64,000 nucleotides of DNA from Allomuricauda sp. M10. GTDB lineage: Bacteria; Bacteroidota; Bacteroidia; Flavobacteriales; Flavobacteriaceae. Both the position numbers and the translations under genes were made by a program. The notes beneath the pieces are model-generated. The model had not been told where the DNA came from. It searched no databases and was given only the letters and a program-made list of their open reading frames with translations. The DNA lies in assembly GCF_020782875.1 (NCBI RefSeq), contig NZ_JAJGBN010000005.1, positions 1-64,000 on the forward strand. Direction: 5' to 3'. Below, in pieces: positions 1 to 8,575 of the stretch; the first letter of the stretch is position 1; each line of letters opens with the position of its first letter.

Positions 1-1
1 C

Positions 2-163
2 TATGGATTGCTCACATGGCCCAACGATGACCAGAAAGCGCTTAATTTTGCCGTGGCCGCTTCGTGCTTGAAGCATACGATCGTTGGCGATGCCAATTTG
101 GTGACTGTTGATGAGGTGGAGAAACTGATGGGAGGCGATGCTTCCGGAAGGGTGGCGAGATAA
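2..163 (+). CDS. kdgK: 2-dehydro-3-deoxygluconokinase, C-terminal fragment (PfkB family)
   Basis: Open frame enters from the left edge and stops at TAA 161-163, leaving 53 residues. The tail ([17 protein letters not shown], then [14 protein letters not shown]) matches what I recall of the C-terminus of flavobacterial PfkB-type KDG kinases, which phosphorylate 2-keto-3-deoxygluconate to KDPG. The next gene on the same strand encodes the aldolase that cleaves KDPG, which supports the call. Only the last sixth or so of the protein is visible, so the ATP- and sugar-binding residues cannot be checked. Confidence 0.72.
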   Translation, partial: YGLLTWPNDDQKALNFAVAASCLKHTIVGDANLVTVDEVEKLMGGDASGRVAR

Positions 164-181
164 GGGTCAATGGGTAAAAGG

Positions 182-202
182 TACAAAGTACAAAGTACAA
201 AG
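182..202. repeat. short tandem heptamer, TACAAAG x3
   Basis: Three perfect copies of TACAAAG sit between the kdgK stop and the aldolase start. The flanks continue in a similar purine-rich vein. It is a small slippage-prone repeat with no evident function. Confidence 0.7.
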
Positions 203-238
203 TTGAAAGGCTAAGGGTAATAAGGTTAAAGAAACGAT

Positions 239-910
239 ATGGCAAGATATTCAAGGATAGAGGTGGCACAGAAAATGGCGGAAACGGGCATGGTGCCATT
301 GTTCTATCATGCAGATGTGGAATTGGGAAAACAGGTGCTGAAGTCCTGTTACGATGGCGGTGCAAGGTTGATGGAATTCACGGCGAGAGGGGATTTTGCC
401 CATGAGGTGTTCACCGAGCTCAACAAATATGCACTGAAGGAACTTCCGGGCATGATCATGGGGGTGGGGAGCATCACCGATGCCGCGGCCGCTTCGTTCT
501 ACATGCAATTGGGGGCGAACTTTATCGTGACACCTTCCCTCAGGGAGGACATCGCCATTGCCTGCAACCGTAGAAAGGTCCTGTACAGCCCGGGCTGTGG
601 CAGTCTCACGGAGATCAACCGGGCCGAGGAACTGGGGGTGGAGGTCATCAAACTGTTCCCTGGTTCCACGTATGGCCCCGGGTTCGTGAAGGCGATCAAA
701 GGACCACAACCTTGGACGAACATTATGCCCACGGGAGGGGTGGACACCAGCGAGGCCAACCTGAAGGCCTGGTTCTCCGCCGGGGTGACCTGTGTGGGCA
801 TGGGCTCCCAACTGATCTCCAAGGAAATCCTGGACAAAAAGGATTTCGAAGGACTCAGGAGTGAAGTCGTAGAGGTCCTATCAATAATCAAAGAATTGAA
901 GCACTTGTGA
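239..910 (+). CDS. eda: KDPG / 4-hydroxy-2-oxoglutarate aldolase (class I)
   Basis: 223 residues, a normal length for the family. The enzyme cleaves 2-keto-3-deoxy-6-phosphogluconate to pyruvate and glyceraldehyde 3-phosphate in the cytoplasm. The general-base Glu46 is in MEFTAR and the Schiff-base Lys138 is in VIKLFPG; the phosphate-binding GGVD turn is near 166-169. The ATG at 239 gives a full N-terminus. It lies 75 bp after the KDG kinase fragment, so both probably serve uronate (alginate or pectin) breakdown through the Entner-Doudoroff branch. The codon use is noticeably GC-richer than in the next genes. Confidence 0.93.
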   Translation: MARYSRIEVAQKMAETGMVPLFYHADVELGKQVLKSCYDGGARLMEFTARGDFAHEVFTELNKYALKELPGMIMGVGSITDAAAASFYMQLGANFIVTPSLREDIAIACNRRKVLYSPGCGSLTEINRAEELGVEVIKLFPGSTYGPGFVKAIKGPQPWTNIMPTGGVDTSEANLKAWFSAGVTCVGMGSQLISKEILDKKDFEGLRSEVVEVLSIIKELKHL

Positions 911-940
911 TAAAATTATGTGCAACTACTTTTCCTTCTT

Positions 941-1663
941 TTATTGATCAGAAAACACCTCTTCAAAAAACTTGATCATCCGCAGCCAAGAGCGATTGTT
1001 TGCCAGTTGATTGAACATCATCCCTTGATCGGGTGAATTGGCATTGGGATTGGTGAACGCATGACCGGTGTGTCCGAATACGTCCATTTCCCAAATGGCA
1101 TTCCTTTCGGTAAGCTCATATCCCAAGGAAATAATGTCTTTTGGAAACGCAAGGGGGTCTTCCCAACCATGCAATACCAAGATTTTTGAAAGAATATCAC
1201 CCTCCTGTTCCAATCCCGGTGGGTCAAAAATGCCATGAAAACAGACGGTTCCTTTAATGTCTACACCCGATCGGGCAAGATCCAAAGCGCATTTTCCTCC
1301 AAAGCAAAACCCGATAATGGCAGTTTTATCGGTATCGGCCAGTTCATGTTTTTTAATTTCCTCAAAAGCCAAAAGTAACCTATCCAAAAGTGCTTGGCGA
1401 TCTTCTAGCAATTCGTTCATGAATTCTTCGGCCTGTTCAGCATTTTTGGCTCGTTTACCCTTCCCGTAAACATCCACGGCAAAAGCCAAATAGCCAAGTT
1501 TAGCAAGTCCTACGGCTTTGTCCGTTTCAAATTGGGATTGTCCCATCCAAGTGTGGGCGACCATTACAACGGGTCGTTTTCCTTCAAGGCTGGCATCATG
1601 GGCAATTGTGCCCTCAAAGGTATGGCCAGTACCTTGGTAGCTGAATTTGTTAGTTTTAATCAT
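941..1663 (-). CDS. Dienelactone hydrolase family protein
   Basis: 240 residues with an alpha/beta-hydrolase fold pattern. The nucleophile is Cys120 in GFCFGG, the acid is probably Asp169 in HGWEDP, and the base is His201 in GHTGHAF, which is the Cys-Asp-His triad of dienelactone hydrolases. No signal peptide is seen, so it should be cytoplasmic. Known family members open carboxymethylenebutenolide or act on other esters; the substrate here cannot be told. It lies 50 bp downstream of the cyclophilin gene on the same strand, with a possible terminator between. Confidence 0.88.
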   Translation of the reverse strand: MIKTNKFSYQGTGHTFEGTIAHDASLEGKRPVVMVAHTWMGQSQFETDKAVGLAKLGYLAFAVDVYGKGKRAKNAEQAEEFMNELLEDRQALLDRLLLAFEEIKKHELADTDKTAIIGFCFGGKCALDLARSGVDIKGTVCFHGIFDPPGLEQEGDILSKILVLHGWEDPLAFPKDIISLGYELTERNAIWEMDVFGHTGHAFTNPNANSPDQGMMFNQLANNRSWLRMIKFFEEVFSDQ

Positions 1664-1683
1664 TATGAGTTAGTTGTTCCGTT

Positions 1684-1707
1684 AAAATCTAATTTAGATT
1701 TTTTTTG
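1684..1707 (-). terminator. Possible terminator between cyclophilin and dienelactone hydrolase genes
   Basis: A 7-bp stem, AAAATCT (1684-1690) with AGATTTT (1696-1702), is flanked by A/T runs. It lies just after the cyclophilin stop on the minus strand. The stem is AT-rich, so termination may be weak. Confidence 0.4.
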
Positions 1708-1713
1708 AATCGG

Positions 1714-2430
1714 TCACAACACCTCAGCCTTTAGGATATAAACATTTTTTAACGGCCAGTCCCCGTCACCAACGGTCACTTGGTTGATTTTGTCCACCAC
1801 ATCCATCCCTTCAATGACCCTTCCGAATGGGGTATAGGAACCATCCAAATGGTAGGATCCCGGTTTGGTGACCACAATGAAGAACTCATAAGGGGATGCC
1901 AATTTGTGCGGATTGTCCCTCTCACTACTTGGCATGGAAATAGTTCCTCTGTCATGACGATACCCTTTTTTGGCATCGGGAGGTAAAAGGTAACGACCTA
2001 TTTTTTGGCGCTTTAAGGCTGTTCTCTTGTCATCGGAGTTGCCCCCTTGGATGATAAAATCCTTCACAACCCTGTGAAATTGGGTGCTATCAAAATATTT
2101 TTGACGGGCCAAATAGATGAAATTGGCCTTGTGATAGGGAACATTATCATACAGTTCAAGGGTAAAACTACCCATGTTCGTAGTGATTTTGACCTTGTTT
2201 TTCTTCAATGTTTTGTTGTAGTTAAAAAAGAAATCGATGGCATTTTCCTCCGTCAGTACAAAGGATGTATCCTTTTCTTGGGAGATGGTATCTTTTTCCA
2301 CTGGAGGAATGGAGTCGATTTTTTCAATTTTTTCCTCAACTTTGTCTACGTTATTTTTAGGGTTTTCACCGCAGGAAATACAAAAGATCAATAGGATACC
2401 CACGGTGAGGATAGATGGTTTCAACAGCAT
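1714..2430 (-). CDS. Cyclophilin-type peptidyl-prolyl isomerase, lipoprotein
   Basis: 238 residues. A hydrophobic N-terminus ends in a lipobox with Cys20 (CISC), so the mature protein should be membrane anchored. A low-complexity linker (about 21-75) leads to a cyclophilin domain (about 80-238) with FHRVVKDFIIQGG (Arg120, Gln128) and the late HLDGSYTPFGRV motif. The role is cis-trans isomerisation of prolyl bonds, here presumably during envelope protein folding. Its start codon overlaps the start of the divergent NUDIX gene by two bases (CATG at 2428-2431), so there is no room for a separate promoter between them. Confidence 0.92.
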   Translation of the reverse strand: MLLKPSILTVGILLIFCISCGENPKNNVDKVEEKIEKIDSIPPVEKDTISQEKDTSFVLTEENAIDFFFNYNKTLKKNKVKITTNMGSFTLELYDNVPYHKANFIYLARQKYFDSTQFHRVVKDFIIQGGNSDDKRTALKRQKIGRYLLPPDAKKGYRHDRGTISMPSSERDNPHKLASPYEFFIVVTKPGSYHLDGSYTPFGRVIEGMDVVDKINQVTVGDGDWPLKNVYILKAEVL

Positions 2431-3070
2431 GAATTTTAACGAATTTTATCAACGGGCTTTAAATTTAAAAAATCTCCCACTACCCGGTGAGGTTTCCCAC
2501 CATAAAATGTCCCCGGCATTGCGGATCCAATGGCTGAAGGAAAACAAAATTGAAGATGCCAATCCTAAAAGGGCAGGGGTTATGGCGCTTTTTTATCCTG
2601 ATCTGGAAGAACAAACCCGTTTGCTATTGATTTTACGAAAAGTATATGAAGGAGTACATTCCAACCAGATTGGTTTTCCCGGTGGTAAATTGGAGGTTCA
2701 GGACAAGGATTTGTTGCATACGGCCTTGAGGGAAACCCACGAGGAAGTCGGAGTGCTGCCATCAACAGTTCAAGTCATCAAGGAACTTAGTGAAGTGTAC
2801 ATTCCACCCAGTAATTTTTTGGTGCAACCTTTCATGGGCATTTATCCTAATCCAAGTCCTTTTGTGAAGGATGAAATCGAAGTGGAACAACTGGTGGAGG
2901 TGTATTTACGGGATTTTATGGATGATTCGAGTCTTATACAAGAAAATTTGAGCACTTCGTATGCGAAAAATATAAACGTACCAGCTTATAAATTAAATGG
3001 TTATACGGTTTGGGGTGCAACAGCCATGATGTTGAGTGAAATCAGGGAGCTTTTACAACAAGTCCTTTAA
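2429..3070 (+). CDS. NUDIX hydrolase, CoA-pyrophosphatase-like
   Basis: 213 residues from the ATG at 2429. The open frame extends further upstream, but that part is antisense to the cyclophilin gene and has no family resemblance. The Nudix box occupies about 86-108, with GGKLE, then RETHEEVG (Arg101, Glu102, Glu105, Glu106). The spacing with DKDLLHTALRET resembles the NudL/CoA diphosphatase group, which splits CoA or related nucleotide diphosphates. The substrate is inferred only. The start shares two bases with the opposite cyclophilin start. Confidence 0.85.
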   Translation: MNFNEFYQRALNLKNLPLPGEVSHHKMSPALRIQWLKENKIEDANPKRAGVMALFYPDLEEQTRLLLILRKVYEGVHSNQIGFPGGKLEVQDKDLLHTALRETHEEVGVLPSTVQVIKELSEVYIPPSNFLVQPFMGIYPNPSPFVKDEIEVEQLVEVYLRDFMDDSSLIQENLSTSYAKNINVPAYKLNGYTVWGATAMMLSEIRELLQQVL

Positions 3071-3081
3071 CCGCGATTTTG

Positions 3082-3089
3082 TAAATTTG
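3082..3089 (+). promoter_or_regulatory. Candidate -7 box (TAAATTTG) for the acyltransferase gene
   Basis: TAAATTTG fits the Bacteroidota -7 consensus TAnnTTTG and sits 18 bp before the ATG at 3108. No good TTG is seen 19-21 bp further upstream. Confidence 0.4.
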
Positions 3090-3107
3090 CCAACAATACC
3101 AAACCCC

Positions 3108-3920
3108 ATGGGCCTTTTCAAGAGAAATCCTTTTGGACATATTTTGTTCCTGAAACGTTGGTTGATCCGCATTGCCGGCATGATGACGCATCAACGGTAT
3201 AAGGGATTCAATACTTTGGAGATCGAGGGTTCCCAAATTATCCGAGACCTTCCTGAGAACAACGTACTTTTTGTGAGCAACCACCAAACCTATTTTGCCG
3301 ATGTGGTAGCCATGTTTCATGTATTCAATGCCAGTTTAAGCGGTAGGGAGGATAATATCAAAAATTTGGGCTATCTCTGGTACCCGAAATTGAACATTTA
3401 TTACGTTGCCGCCAAGGAGACCATGAAGAAAAGTCTGCTGACCAAAATTTTGGCGTATGCTGGCTCAATCAGTATTGAAAGGACTTGGAGAGCAGGTGGG
3501 CAAGAGGTGAATCGTCAGGTAAAGTTCAGTGATATCACCAATATTGGGAAGGCATTGGATGATGGGTGGGTAATCACATTCCCGCAGGGGACCACAACAC
3601 CCTGGAAGCCTTTGAGAAAGGGAACCGCCCATATCATCAAAAAATACAAACCTGTTGTTGTGCCAGTCGTGATCGATGGTTTTAGAAGGTCATTCGATAA
3701 AAAAGGACTACGCGTTAAAAAGAAGGGAATTTTGCAATCCATGCAGATCAAACCGCCTTTGGAAATTGACTACGATAACGAATCCATTGATGCCATTTTG
3801 GAAAAATTGGAGTATGCCATTGAGCAACACCCATCCTTCCTAAAAGTGATTCCACAATCCGAATTATTGGCATATGAGGAAGAAAACCAAAAGAGAAGGT
3901 ACAGCTACAAGGGCAACTAG
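3108..3920 (+). CDS. 1-acyl-glycerol-3-phosphate acyltransferase family protein
   Basis: 270 residues from ATG 3108; the frame is open upstream, but an earlier start would overlap the NUDIX gene. The acyltransferase motif reads VSNHQTYFAD: His59 and Asp65 are separated by five residues rather than the usual four. The second block, FPQGTT near 175, replaces the common FPEGTR. These deviations may mark a flavobacterial subfamily; phospholipid synthesis is likely but the acceptor is unknown. The stop overlaps the stop of the convergent membrane gene in a shared CTAG (3917-3920). Confidence 0.8.
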   Translation: MGLFKRNPFGHILFLKRWLIRIAGMMTHQRYKGFNTLEIEGSQIIRDLPENNVLFVSNHQTYFADVVAMFHVFNASLSGREDNIKNLGYLWYPKLNIYYVAAKETMKKSLLTKILAYAGSISIERTWRAGGQEVNRQVKFSDITNIGKALDDGWVITFPQGTTTPWKPLRKGTAHIIKKYKPVVVPVVIDGFRRSFDKKGLRVKKKGILQSMQIKPPLEIDYDNESIDAILEKLEYAIEQHPSFLKVIPQSELLAYEEENQKRRYSYKGN

Positions 3921-4561
3921 ATTTCCAATTTTTTTAGTTCGTTGTAATTTCTTCGGAGTCTTTTGAGCAAGATCCCGTACAACAATTTGTAGAATAGCCA
4001 GATCAGGAAGAGGATAACGGCCGTGAACACGATTGATATCCCAATGACCATGATCCAAAAAACGGTGGAATTACCATCGCGGGAAGCGGCTTCCACAATT
4101 TGCTTGCCTTCTGGTCCATAAAGCAAAACGCCGTACATGTTTGTGATCAGATACGTGGTAAAGATGATCAGGTTGAACCAAACGTATTGGGTCACGGTCC
4201 GCTTTACATTGAGTATGGTTTGCATCAATTTTTTGGAAGAATCGGTAAAAGAGATTTTTTTATAGTTGTTGTAAAATTTAAAGATGAAATATAGGATGAT
4301 GGCATAATTGACCACATTGAGCACCATGATAACCTTATGGATGTGCAGGTCTTTGAGTTCCTGAATGGAATCAGGATCGTTGAAAATAAGATTGATACTG
4401 GCCCAAAAAACGAATTCGAGTATACTGATGTAAAAAATCCATTTCACAATGGAGGAGGATTTTTTCCATATCATCTTATAAATCTGGTCATACGACAATT
4501 TGGGAAGGTCGGCTTCCCTTTTTTGCCAGTCTTTTTTCAAGAGCTCCAGTTCATCCATCAT
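3917..4561 (-). CDS. Membrane protein paired with an ECF sigma factor (possible anti-sigma)
   Basis: 214 residues, no family recognised. There is a charged cytoplasmic-looking N-terminus (about 1-38) and then four strongly hydrophobic segments near 40-60, 77-97, 125-148 and 168-195, ending in a basic tail. It starts 2 bp after the sigma-factor stop, so the two are surely co-transcribed. That arrangement and the soluble N-terminus suggest it holds or releases the sigma factor at the membrane, but no known anti-sigma motif is visible. The family otherwise remains unknown. Confidence 0.65.
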   Translation of the reverse strand: MMDELELLKKDWQKREADLPKLSYDQIYKMIWKKSSSIVKWIFYISILEFVFWASINLIFNDPDSIQELKDLHIHKVIMVLNVVNYAIILYFIFKFYNNYKKISFTDSSKKLMQTILNVKRTVTQYVWFNLIIFTTYLITNMYGVLLYGPEGKQIVEAASRDGNSTVFWIMVIGISIVFTAVILFLIWLFYKLLYGILLKRLRRNYNELKKLEI

Positions 4562-4563
4562 AA

Positions 4564-5058
4564 CTACGGATTTAGTATGGTTCTTAATTTGTTTTTCACC
4601 CTGTTCATCTTCACCCTAGCATTTACTTCGGTAATACCCAAAGTTTCGGCAATTTCTGTATAGTCTTTGTCTTCCAAATACAGGAAAATCAATGCTTTTT
4701 CAATGTCCCCCAGTTGTTTTATCGCGTCATACATCAACTTTAACCTTTTTTCCTCCGTATCGTCATACTCCTTCGCTGTGATCTTATTGATGACCGAATC
4801 GTAATCCTGGGTCTGCACCCTTTTTTTGGATTTGCGGTATAACGTAATGGCGGTGTTCAAGGCAACGCGGTACATCCAGGTGCTGAACTTGGCATCTCCC
4901 CGAAACTTTGGGTATGCTTTCCACAGTTGTATAGTGATTTCCTGGAACAGGTCGTTGTGCGAATCCTTGTCGTTTGTGTACAGGCTGCACACCTTGTGAA
5001 CAATATTCTGATTGTTCTCAAGTTCCGTCACAAAAAGATGTTCCAGTTCTTTGTTCAC
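4564..5058 (-). CDS. ECF-type RNA polymerase sigma factor
   Basis: 164 residues. Sigma region 2 is seen in DLFQEITIQLW and KFSTWMYRVALN (about 36-70), and region 4 in the helix-turn-helix stretch YTEIAETLGITEVNARVKMNR (about 133-153). No region 1 or 3 is present, which is typical of ECF sigma factors. The gene leads a two-gene unit with the downstream membrane protein. The regulated genes cannot be deduced from the window. Confidence 0.92.
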   Translation of the reverse strand: MNKELEHLFVTELENNQNIVHKVCSLYTNDKDSHNDLFQEITIQLWKAYPKFRGDAKFSTWMYRVALNTAITLYRKSKKRVQTQDYDSVINKITAKEYDDTEEKRLKLMYDAIKQLGDIEKALIFLYLEDKDYTEIAETLGITEVNARVKMNRVKNKLRTILNP

Positions 5059-5125
5059 TAATGGTTGGTGAGTTTACTCTATCAGTAGGGATAAAGCAGT
5101 TTTTGTTACAGCAACCCCTAAAAAA

Positions 5126-6553
5126 TTATTTACGGTAGTCCAAGGCAGGTGGTCTGTTGCCCAGCATAGGAACATATTTAAAATCCTTGCCCCTGCGCTC
5201 TTCCAATTCTGCTTTGGCGGCTTTTACAGTATCAGGATTCTGGAATATGTCAATAGCGGTCAACGCAATGGTTTTGGCGGCTACCATCATACCTTTGGTT
5301 CCGATGGACATTCCCCCTGCGGCAACGGCTTGCCAGCTATGGGCAGGAGTTCCGGGGACCCAGGTGGCGGCTCCTAATCCGGCTGTTGGAACGGTAAAGC
5401 TTACATCACCCACATCGGTGGAGCCATAGGCTTGCGCGCTTTCTTTGTAGGGTTGAATATTTTCGGCGGTGGCCAGGTCCAAAGTCTCTTTGCCCAAGGA
5501 TTGGGAGGTTTTCTCGCCAAAAGCTTTTTCTTCGTCGGTATAGGTTACCCCGCCTACTTTGGTCAAATTGTCGTACATGATTTTTTGAACGGTAAGGTTC
5601 GGAAGCAATTCATGTGTTCCTCCGATCATTTCATAATCCATGGTGGTTCCTGTTCCCAAAGCGGCTCCTTCGGCAGCTTTTACGATACGATCAAAAATAT
5701 CGGTAACGACTTCCCTGCTAAAATGACGGGCATAATAGTACACTTCGGCAAAATCAGGAACTACGTTAGGGGCTTTTCCGCCGTTGGTGATCACGTAATG
5801 GATTCTGGTATCTTGGGGAATGTGCTCACGCATCATATTCACCATCATGTCCATTGCTTCTACACCATCCAATGCAGAGCGACCTTTGTCAGGAGCCCCA
5901 GCAGCATGTGCGGATACACCATGGAACCTAAATTTGGCAGATTTGTTGGCCAAAGCAGCACCGGCACTGGCGGCATTCGCTGCACCAGGGTGCCAGTGTA
6001 GGGCAATGTCCACATCATTGAAGACCCCTTCGCGCACCATATATACTTTTCCAGAACCTCCTTCTTCGGCAGGACAACCATAAAAACGGATGGTTCCTTG
6101 AATTTTGTTCGACTTCAACCAATCTTTAACAGAAATGGCAGCAGCAGTAGATGCCGTTCCGAATAAATGGTGACCACAGGCATGTCCGGCAGCTTTACCG
6201 GCCGAAACTTTTTCTGGAACCGCTTGTTGGGAAAGTCCAGGTAGCGCATCAAACTCGCCCAAAATAGCGATTACAGGATAACCGGAGCCATACTCGGCCA
6301 CAAATGCGGTTGGAATACCTGCAATACCTTTTTTTACGGTAAAACCGGCATCGGTCAGTGTTTTTTGCAAGAGTCCGGAACTTTGTTCCTCCAAATACCC
6401 CATTTCGGCAAAATCCCAGATATTATGGGCTATTTCGCCATATTTTTTGGTCTTGGCATCAAGATCTTTCAATACATCATCCTTGCTTTCTTGGGCCAAT
6501 AGGGTAGAAGTGCCCAAGAGCAACAGGGCACTTAAAGGGAGAATTTTTTTCAT
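5126..6553 (-). CDS. Exported M20-family amidohydrolase
   Basis: 475 residues with a signal peptide (cleavage likely after LLAQ, about residue 21). Metal-site motifs of the M20D branch are present: GEFDALPG near 100, GHACGHHLFG near 126-135, and AEEGGSGK near 163. The closest families I recognise are the aminobenzoyl-glutamate utilisation subunit B and N-acyl-amino-acid amidohydrolases, which hydrolyse an amide to a free amino acid. Export points to use of peptide-like or acylated amino acids outside the cytoplasm. The actual substrate is unknown. Confidence 0.87.
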   Translation of the reverse strand: MKKILPLSALLLLGTSTLLAQESKDDVLKDLDAKTKKYGEIAHNIWDFAEMGYLEEQSSGLLQKTLTDAGFTVKKGIAGIPTAFVAEYGSGYPVIAILGEFDALPGLSQQAVPEKVSAGKAAGHACGHHLFGTASTAAAISVKDWLKSNKIQGTIRFYGCPAEEGGSGKVYMVREGVFNDVDIALHWHPGAANAASAGAALANKSAKFRFHGVSAHAAGAPDKGRSALDGVEAMDMMVNMMREHIPQDTRIHYVITNGGKAPNVVPDFAEVYYYARHFSREVVTDIFDRIVKAAEGAALGTGTTMDYEMIGGTHELLPNLTVQKIMYDNLTKVGGVTYTDEEKAFGEKTSQSLGKETLDLATAENIQPYKESAQAYGSTDVGDVSFTVPTAGLGAATWVPGTPAHSWQAVAAGGMSIGTKGMMVAAKTIALTAIDIFQNPDTVKAAKAELEERRGKDFKYVPMLGNRPPALDYRK

Positions 6554-6611
6554 TGTATGGAGTTTTTTTGAGTTAGGCTTTAAAGATACTAAAAAACCTA
6601 TCCCGAATGTG

Positions 6612-6640
6612 TTTGAAGCGTGTGGGAATCCGTAATTTTG
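6612..6640 (+). promoter_or_regulatory. Promoter of the NDH-2 gene, possibly leaderless
   Basis: TTTG (6612-6615) and TAATTTTG (6633-6640) fit the Bacteroidota -33/-7 pair with a 17-bp gap. Only five bases separate the -7 box from the ATG at 6646, so transcription may begin at or next to the start codon. Confidence 0.55.
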
Positions 6641-6645
6641 CAGGC

Positions 6646-7962
6646 ATGTCTAGCATGAACATTCCACAATCCAGTAATCCGAGGTTCGTCATCATAGGTG
6701 GTGGCTTTGGAGGTATAGCCTTGGCTAAAAAATTAAGGGATAAAGAAGCCCAAGTGGTCCTTTTGGACAAGCATAATTACCATAATTTCCAACCGTTGCT
6801 CTATCAGGTTTCCACCGGTGGACTGGAGCCGGATTCCATAGCCTATCCCATCCGGAAGGTATTGCAGGGATATCCCAATTTCTACTTTCGATTGGCGAAT
6901 GTGGTTGAAATTGATACAGTCAAAAAGAAGGTTTTTACCAACATTGGTGAGATCAATTATGATTACTTGATCGTGGCTACCGGTTCTCAGACCAATTTTT
7001 TTGGGAATAAGGGAATTGAATCCATGGGTATGGCCATGAAGACCATTCCACAGTCCTTGAATTTACGCAGCTTGATCTTGGAGAATTTTGAACAGGCTTT
7101 GTTGACTGATGACCTTCATGCCCGTGATGCCTTGATGAACTTTGTGATCGTAGGGGGCGGGCCAACCGGAGTGGAGTTGGCAGGAGCCTTGGCCGAAATC
7201 AAAAAAGGAATTTTACCGAAGGATTACCCTGATTTGGATACCAGACGGGCACAGATCAATCTCATTCAGGCAGGAGACCGATTGTTACCGGCCATGAGCG
7301 AAGTGGCATCCCGAAAAGCCGAACGGTTCTTGGAAGGGTTGGGCGTAAATGTGTGGAAGAATATTCGTGTTTCCGATTATGATGGTCTCCATGTAACTAC
7401 GGATACCGATGTTTCCTTTGATGCGGCAACCTTGGTCTGGGCCGCTGGAGTATCCGCTGTGAGCATCAAGGGATTGGATGCGAAGGAATTTATGTGTAGG
7501 GGCAATCGTTTGAAGGTGAACCAATTTCATCAAGTGGAAGGGTTCAAGGAAATTTTCGCCATTGGCGATGTGGCCCAAATGGAATCCGAGGATTTTCCGA
7601 ACGGGCACCCCATGATGGCACAACCAGCTATTCAACAGGGAAGAAGCCTTGGAGATAATTTGGTGAGGTTGTTGGATGAAAAGCCCATGAAACCTTTTGT
7701 GTATCGGGATAAGGGCAGTATGGCCACCGTTGGCCGCAATAAAGCCGTGGTGGACCTTCCCAAGTTTAAGTTCCAAGGTGTTTTTGCTTGGTTCGTTTGG
7801 ATGTTCGTGCACCTCTATTTTTTGATCGGTTTTCGAAATCGCGTCGTGGTTTTCATCAACTGGGTATACAATTATGTCCGATTTGACAGGGAGGCCCGTT
7901 TGATCATCAGACCTTTCAAAAAGCAAAACCAGGTGGAACGCAACAAATTGATGCAGGACTAG
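6646..7962 (+). CDS. ndh: Type II NADH:quinone oxidoreductase (NDH-2)
   Basis: 438 residues from ATG 6646 (ATG 6655 is also possible). The FAD-binding GGGFGG is at 18-23, followed by the family motif FQPLLYQV. A second Rossmann motif, VIVGGGPTGVELAG, binds NADH. The C-terminus has the aromatic membrane-associating helix region (AWFVWMFVHLYFLIGF) typical of these peripheral enzymes. It oxidises NADH and reduces quinone without pumping protons, at the inner membrane. It is monocistronic in appearance, with its own promoter. Confidence 0.92.
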   Translation: MSSMNIPQSSNPRFVIIGGGFGGIALAKKLRDKEAQVVLLDKHNYHNFQPLLYQVSTGGLEPDSIAYPIRKVLQGYPNFYFRLANVVEIDTVKKKVFTNIGEINYDYLIVATGSQTNFFGNKGIESMGMAMKTIPQSLNLRSLILENFEQALLTDDLHARDALMNFVIVGGGPTGVELAGALAEIKKGILPKDYPDLDTRRAQINLIQAGDRLLPAMSEVASRKAERFLEGLGVNVWKNIRVSDYDGLHVTTDTDVSFDAATLVWAAGVSAVSIKGLDAKEFMCRGNRLKVNQFHQVEGFKEIFAIGDVAQMESEDFPNGHPMMAQPAIQQGRSLGDNLVRLLDEKPMKPFVYRDKGSMATVGRNKAVVDLPKFKFQGVFAWFVWMFVHLYFLIGFRNRVVVFINWVYNYVRFDREARLIIRPFKKQNQVERNKLMQD

Positions 7963-8012
7963 AACTGCCATATATCTTCATGGATTTCAGCGTTAAAGTT
8001 TGGTGAAACTTC

Positions 8013-8042
8013 TTGGAAGGTAATATGTTATCATCTAATTTG
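8013..8042 (+). promoter_or_regulatory. Candidate promoter for the gene at 8059
   Basis: TTGG (8013-8016), a 19-bp gap, then TAATTTG (8036-8042). The -7 box is one base short of the TAnnTTTG consensus. The ATG follows 16 bp later. Confidence 0.4.
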
Positions 8043-8058
8043 TGGTAAATCAAAAGCC

Positions 8059-8574
8059 ATGTCCAACCTCCGAATCTTTGTAGTTACGGTCTGTTGTTTT
8101 TCGATTTTGGTTAAAGCCCAAAGCCAATCGAAGCCTACATTGCCAATTTCACTTGAAAGTCCTGTGTACCTTGTAGGATTTGATTACCCCTCGTTCGACA
8201 AAATATCGAATTATGCTTGGTTTAGGTTTCATTATAGGGTTTTGGAGGGAACTGAAATAAGTTTGGGCGGGGAACATTACCGAAATTATTTTGCTGATCG
8301 GTTTACTGTTTCGGCCCAATTGAAACAAAATTTGAATAAAGAACTTTACTTATTTGGTGGTCATCAGCGGGAATGGGATTTGTTGAACAAGGGTAGGGGC
8401 TATCCAAATCCGATTCCATTACAAGAGGCTTATTTTGGAATGGGATATGATGCTGCCCCAGGCCTGATGATAGAGGGTAGGGTTGTTCGTCCGCTTGGTC
8501 AGGGAGATTTCAGTAAGATTGGTTTTGATGGGTTCAAAACACGGGTGGAGATGGGTACACGAATCAAGTTTTGA
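8059..8574 (+). CDS. Exported protein, probable small outer-membrane beta-barrel
   Basis: 171 residues, no family recognised. A signal peptide is present (cleavage likely near residue 20-23, VKAQSQ). The mature part alternates short polar and aromatic strands (FRFHYRVLEGTEISLGGEHY and similar) and the last residue is Phe, as in many outer-membrane barrels. The stop is one base from the stop of the convergent xerD gene. Function unknown. Confidence 0.65.
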   Translation: MSNLRIFVVTVCCFSILVKAQSQSKPTLPISLESPVYLVGFDYPSFDKISNYAWFRFHYRVLEGTEISLGGEHYRNYFADRFTVSAQLKQNLNKELYLFGGHQREWDLLNKGRGYPNPIPLQEAYFGMGYDAAPGLMIEGRVVRPLGQGDFSKIGFDGFKTRVEMGTRIKF

Positions 8575-8575
8575 T

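Noticed and set aside
2237..2428. N-terminal extension of the NUDIX protein
   Set aside because: The extension is entirely antisense to the cyclophilin signal peptide and linker and adds no known motif.
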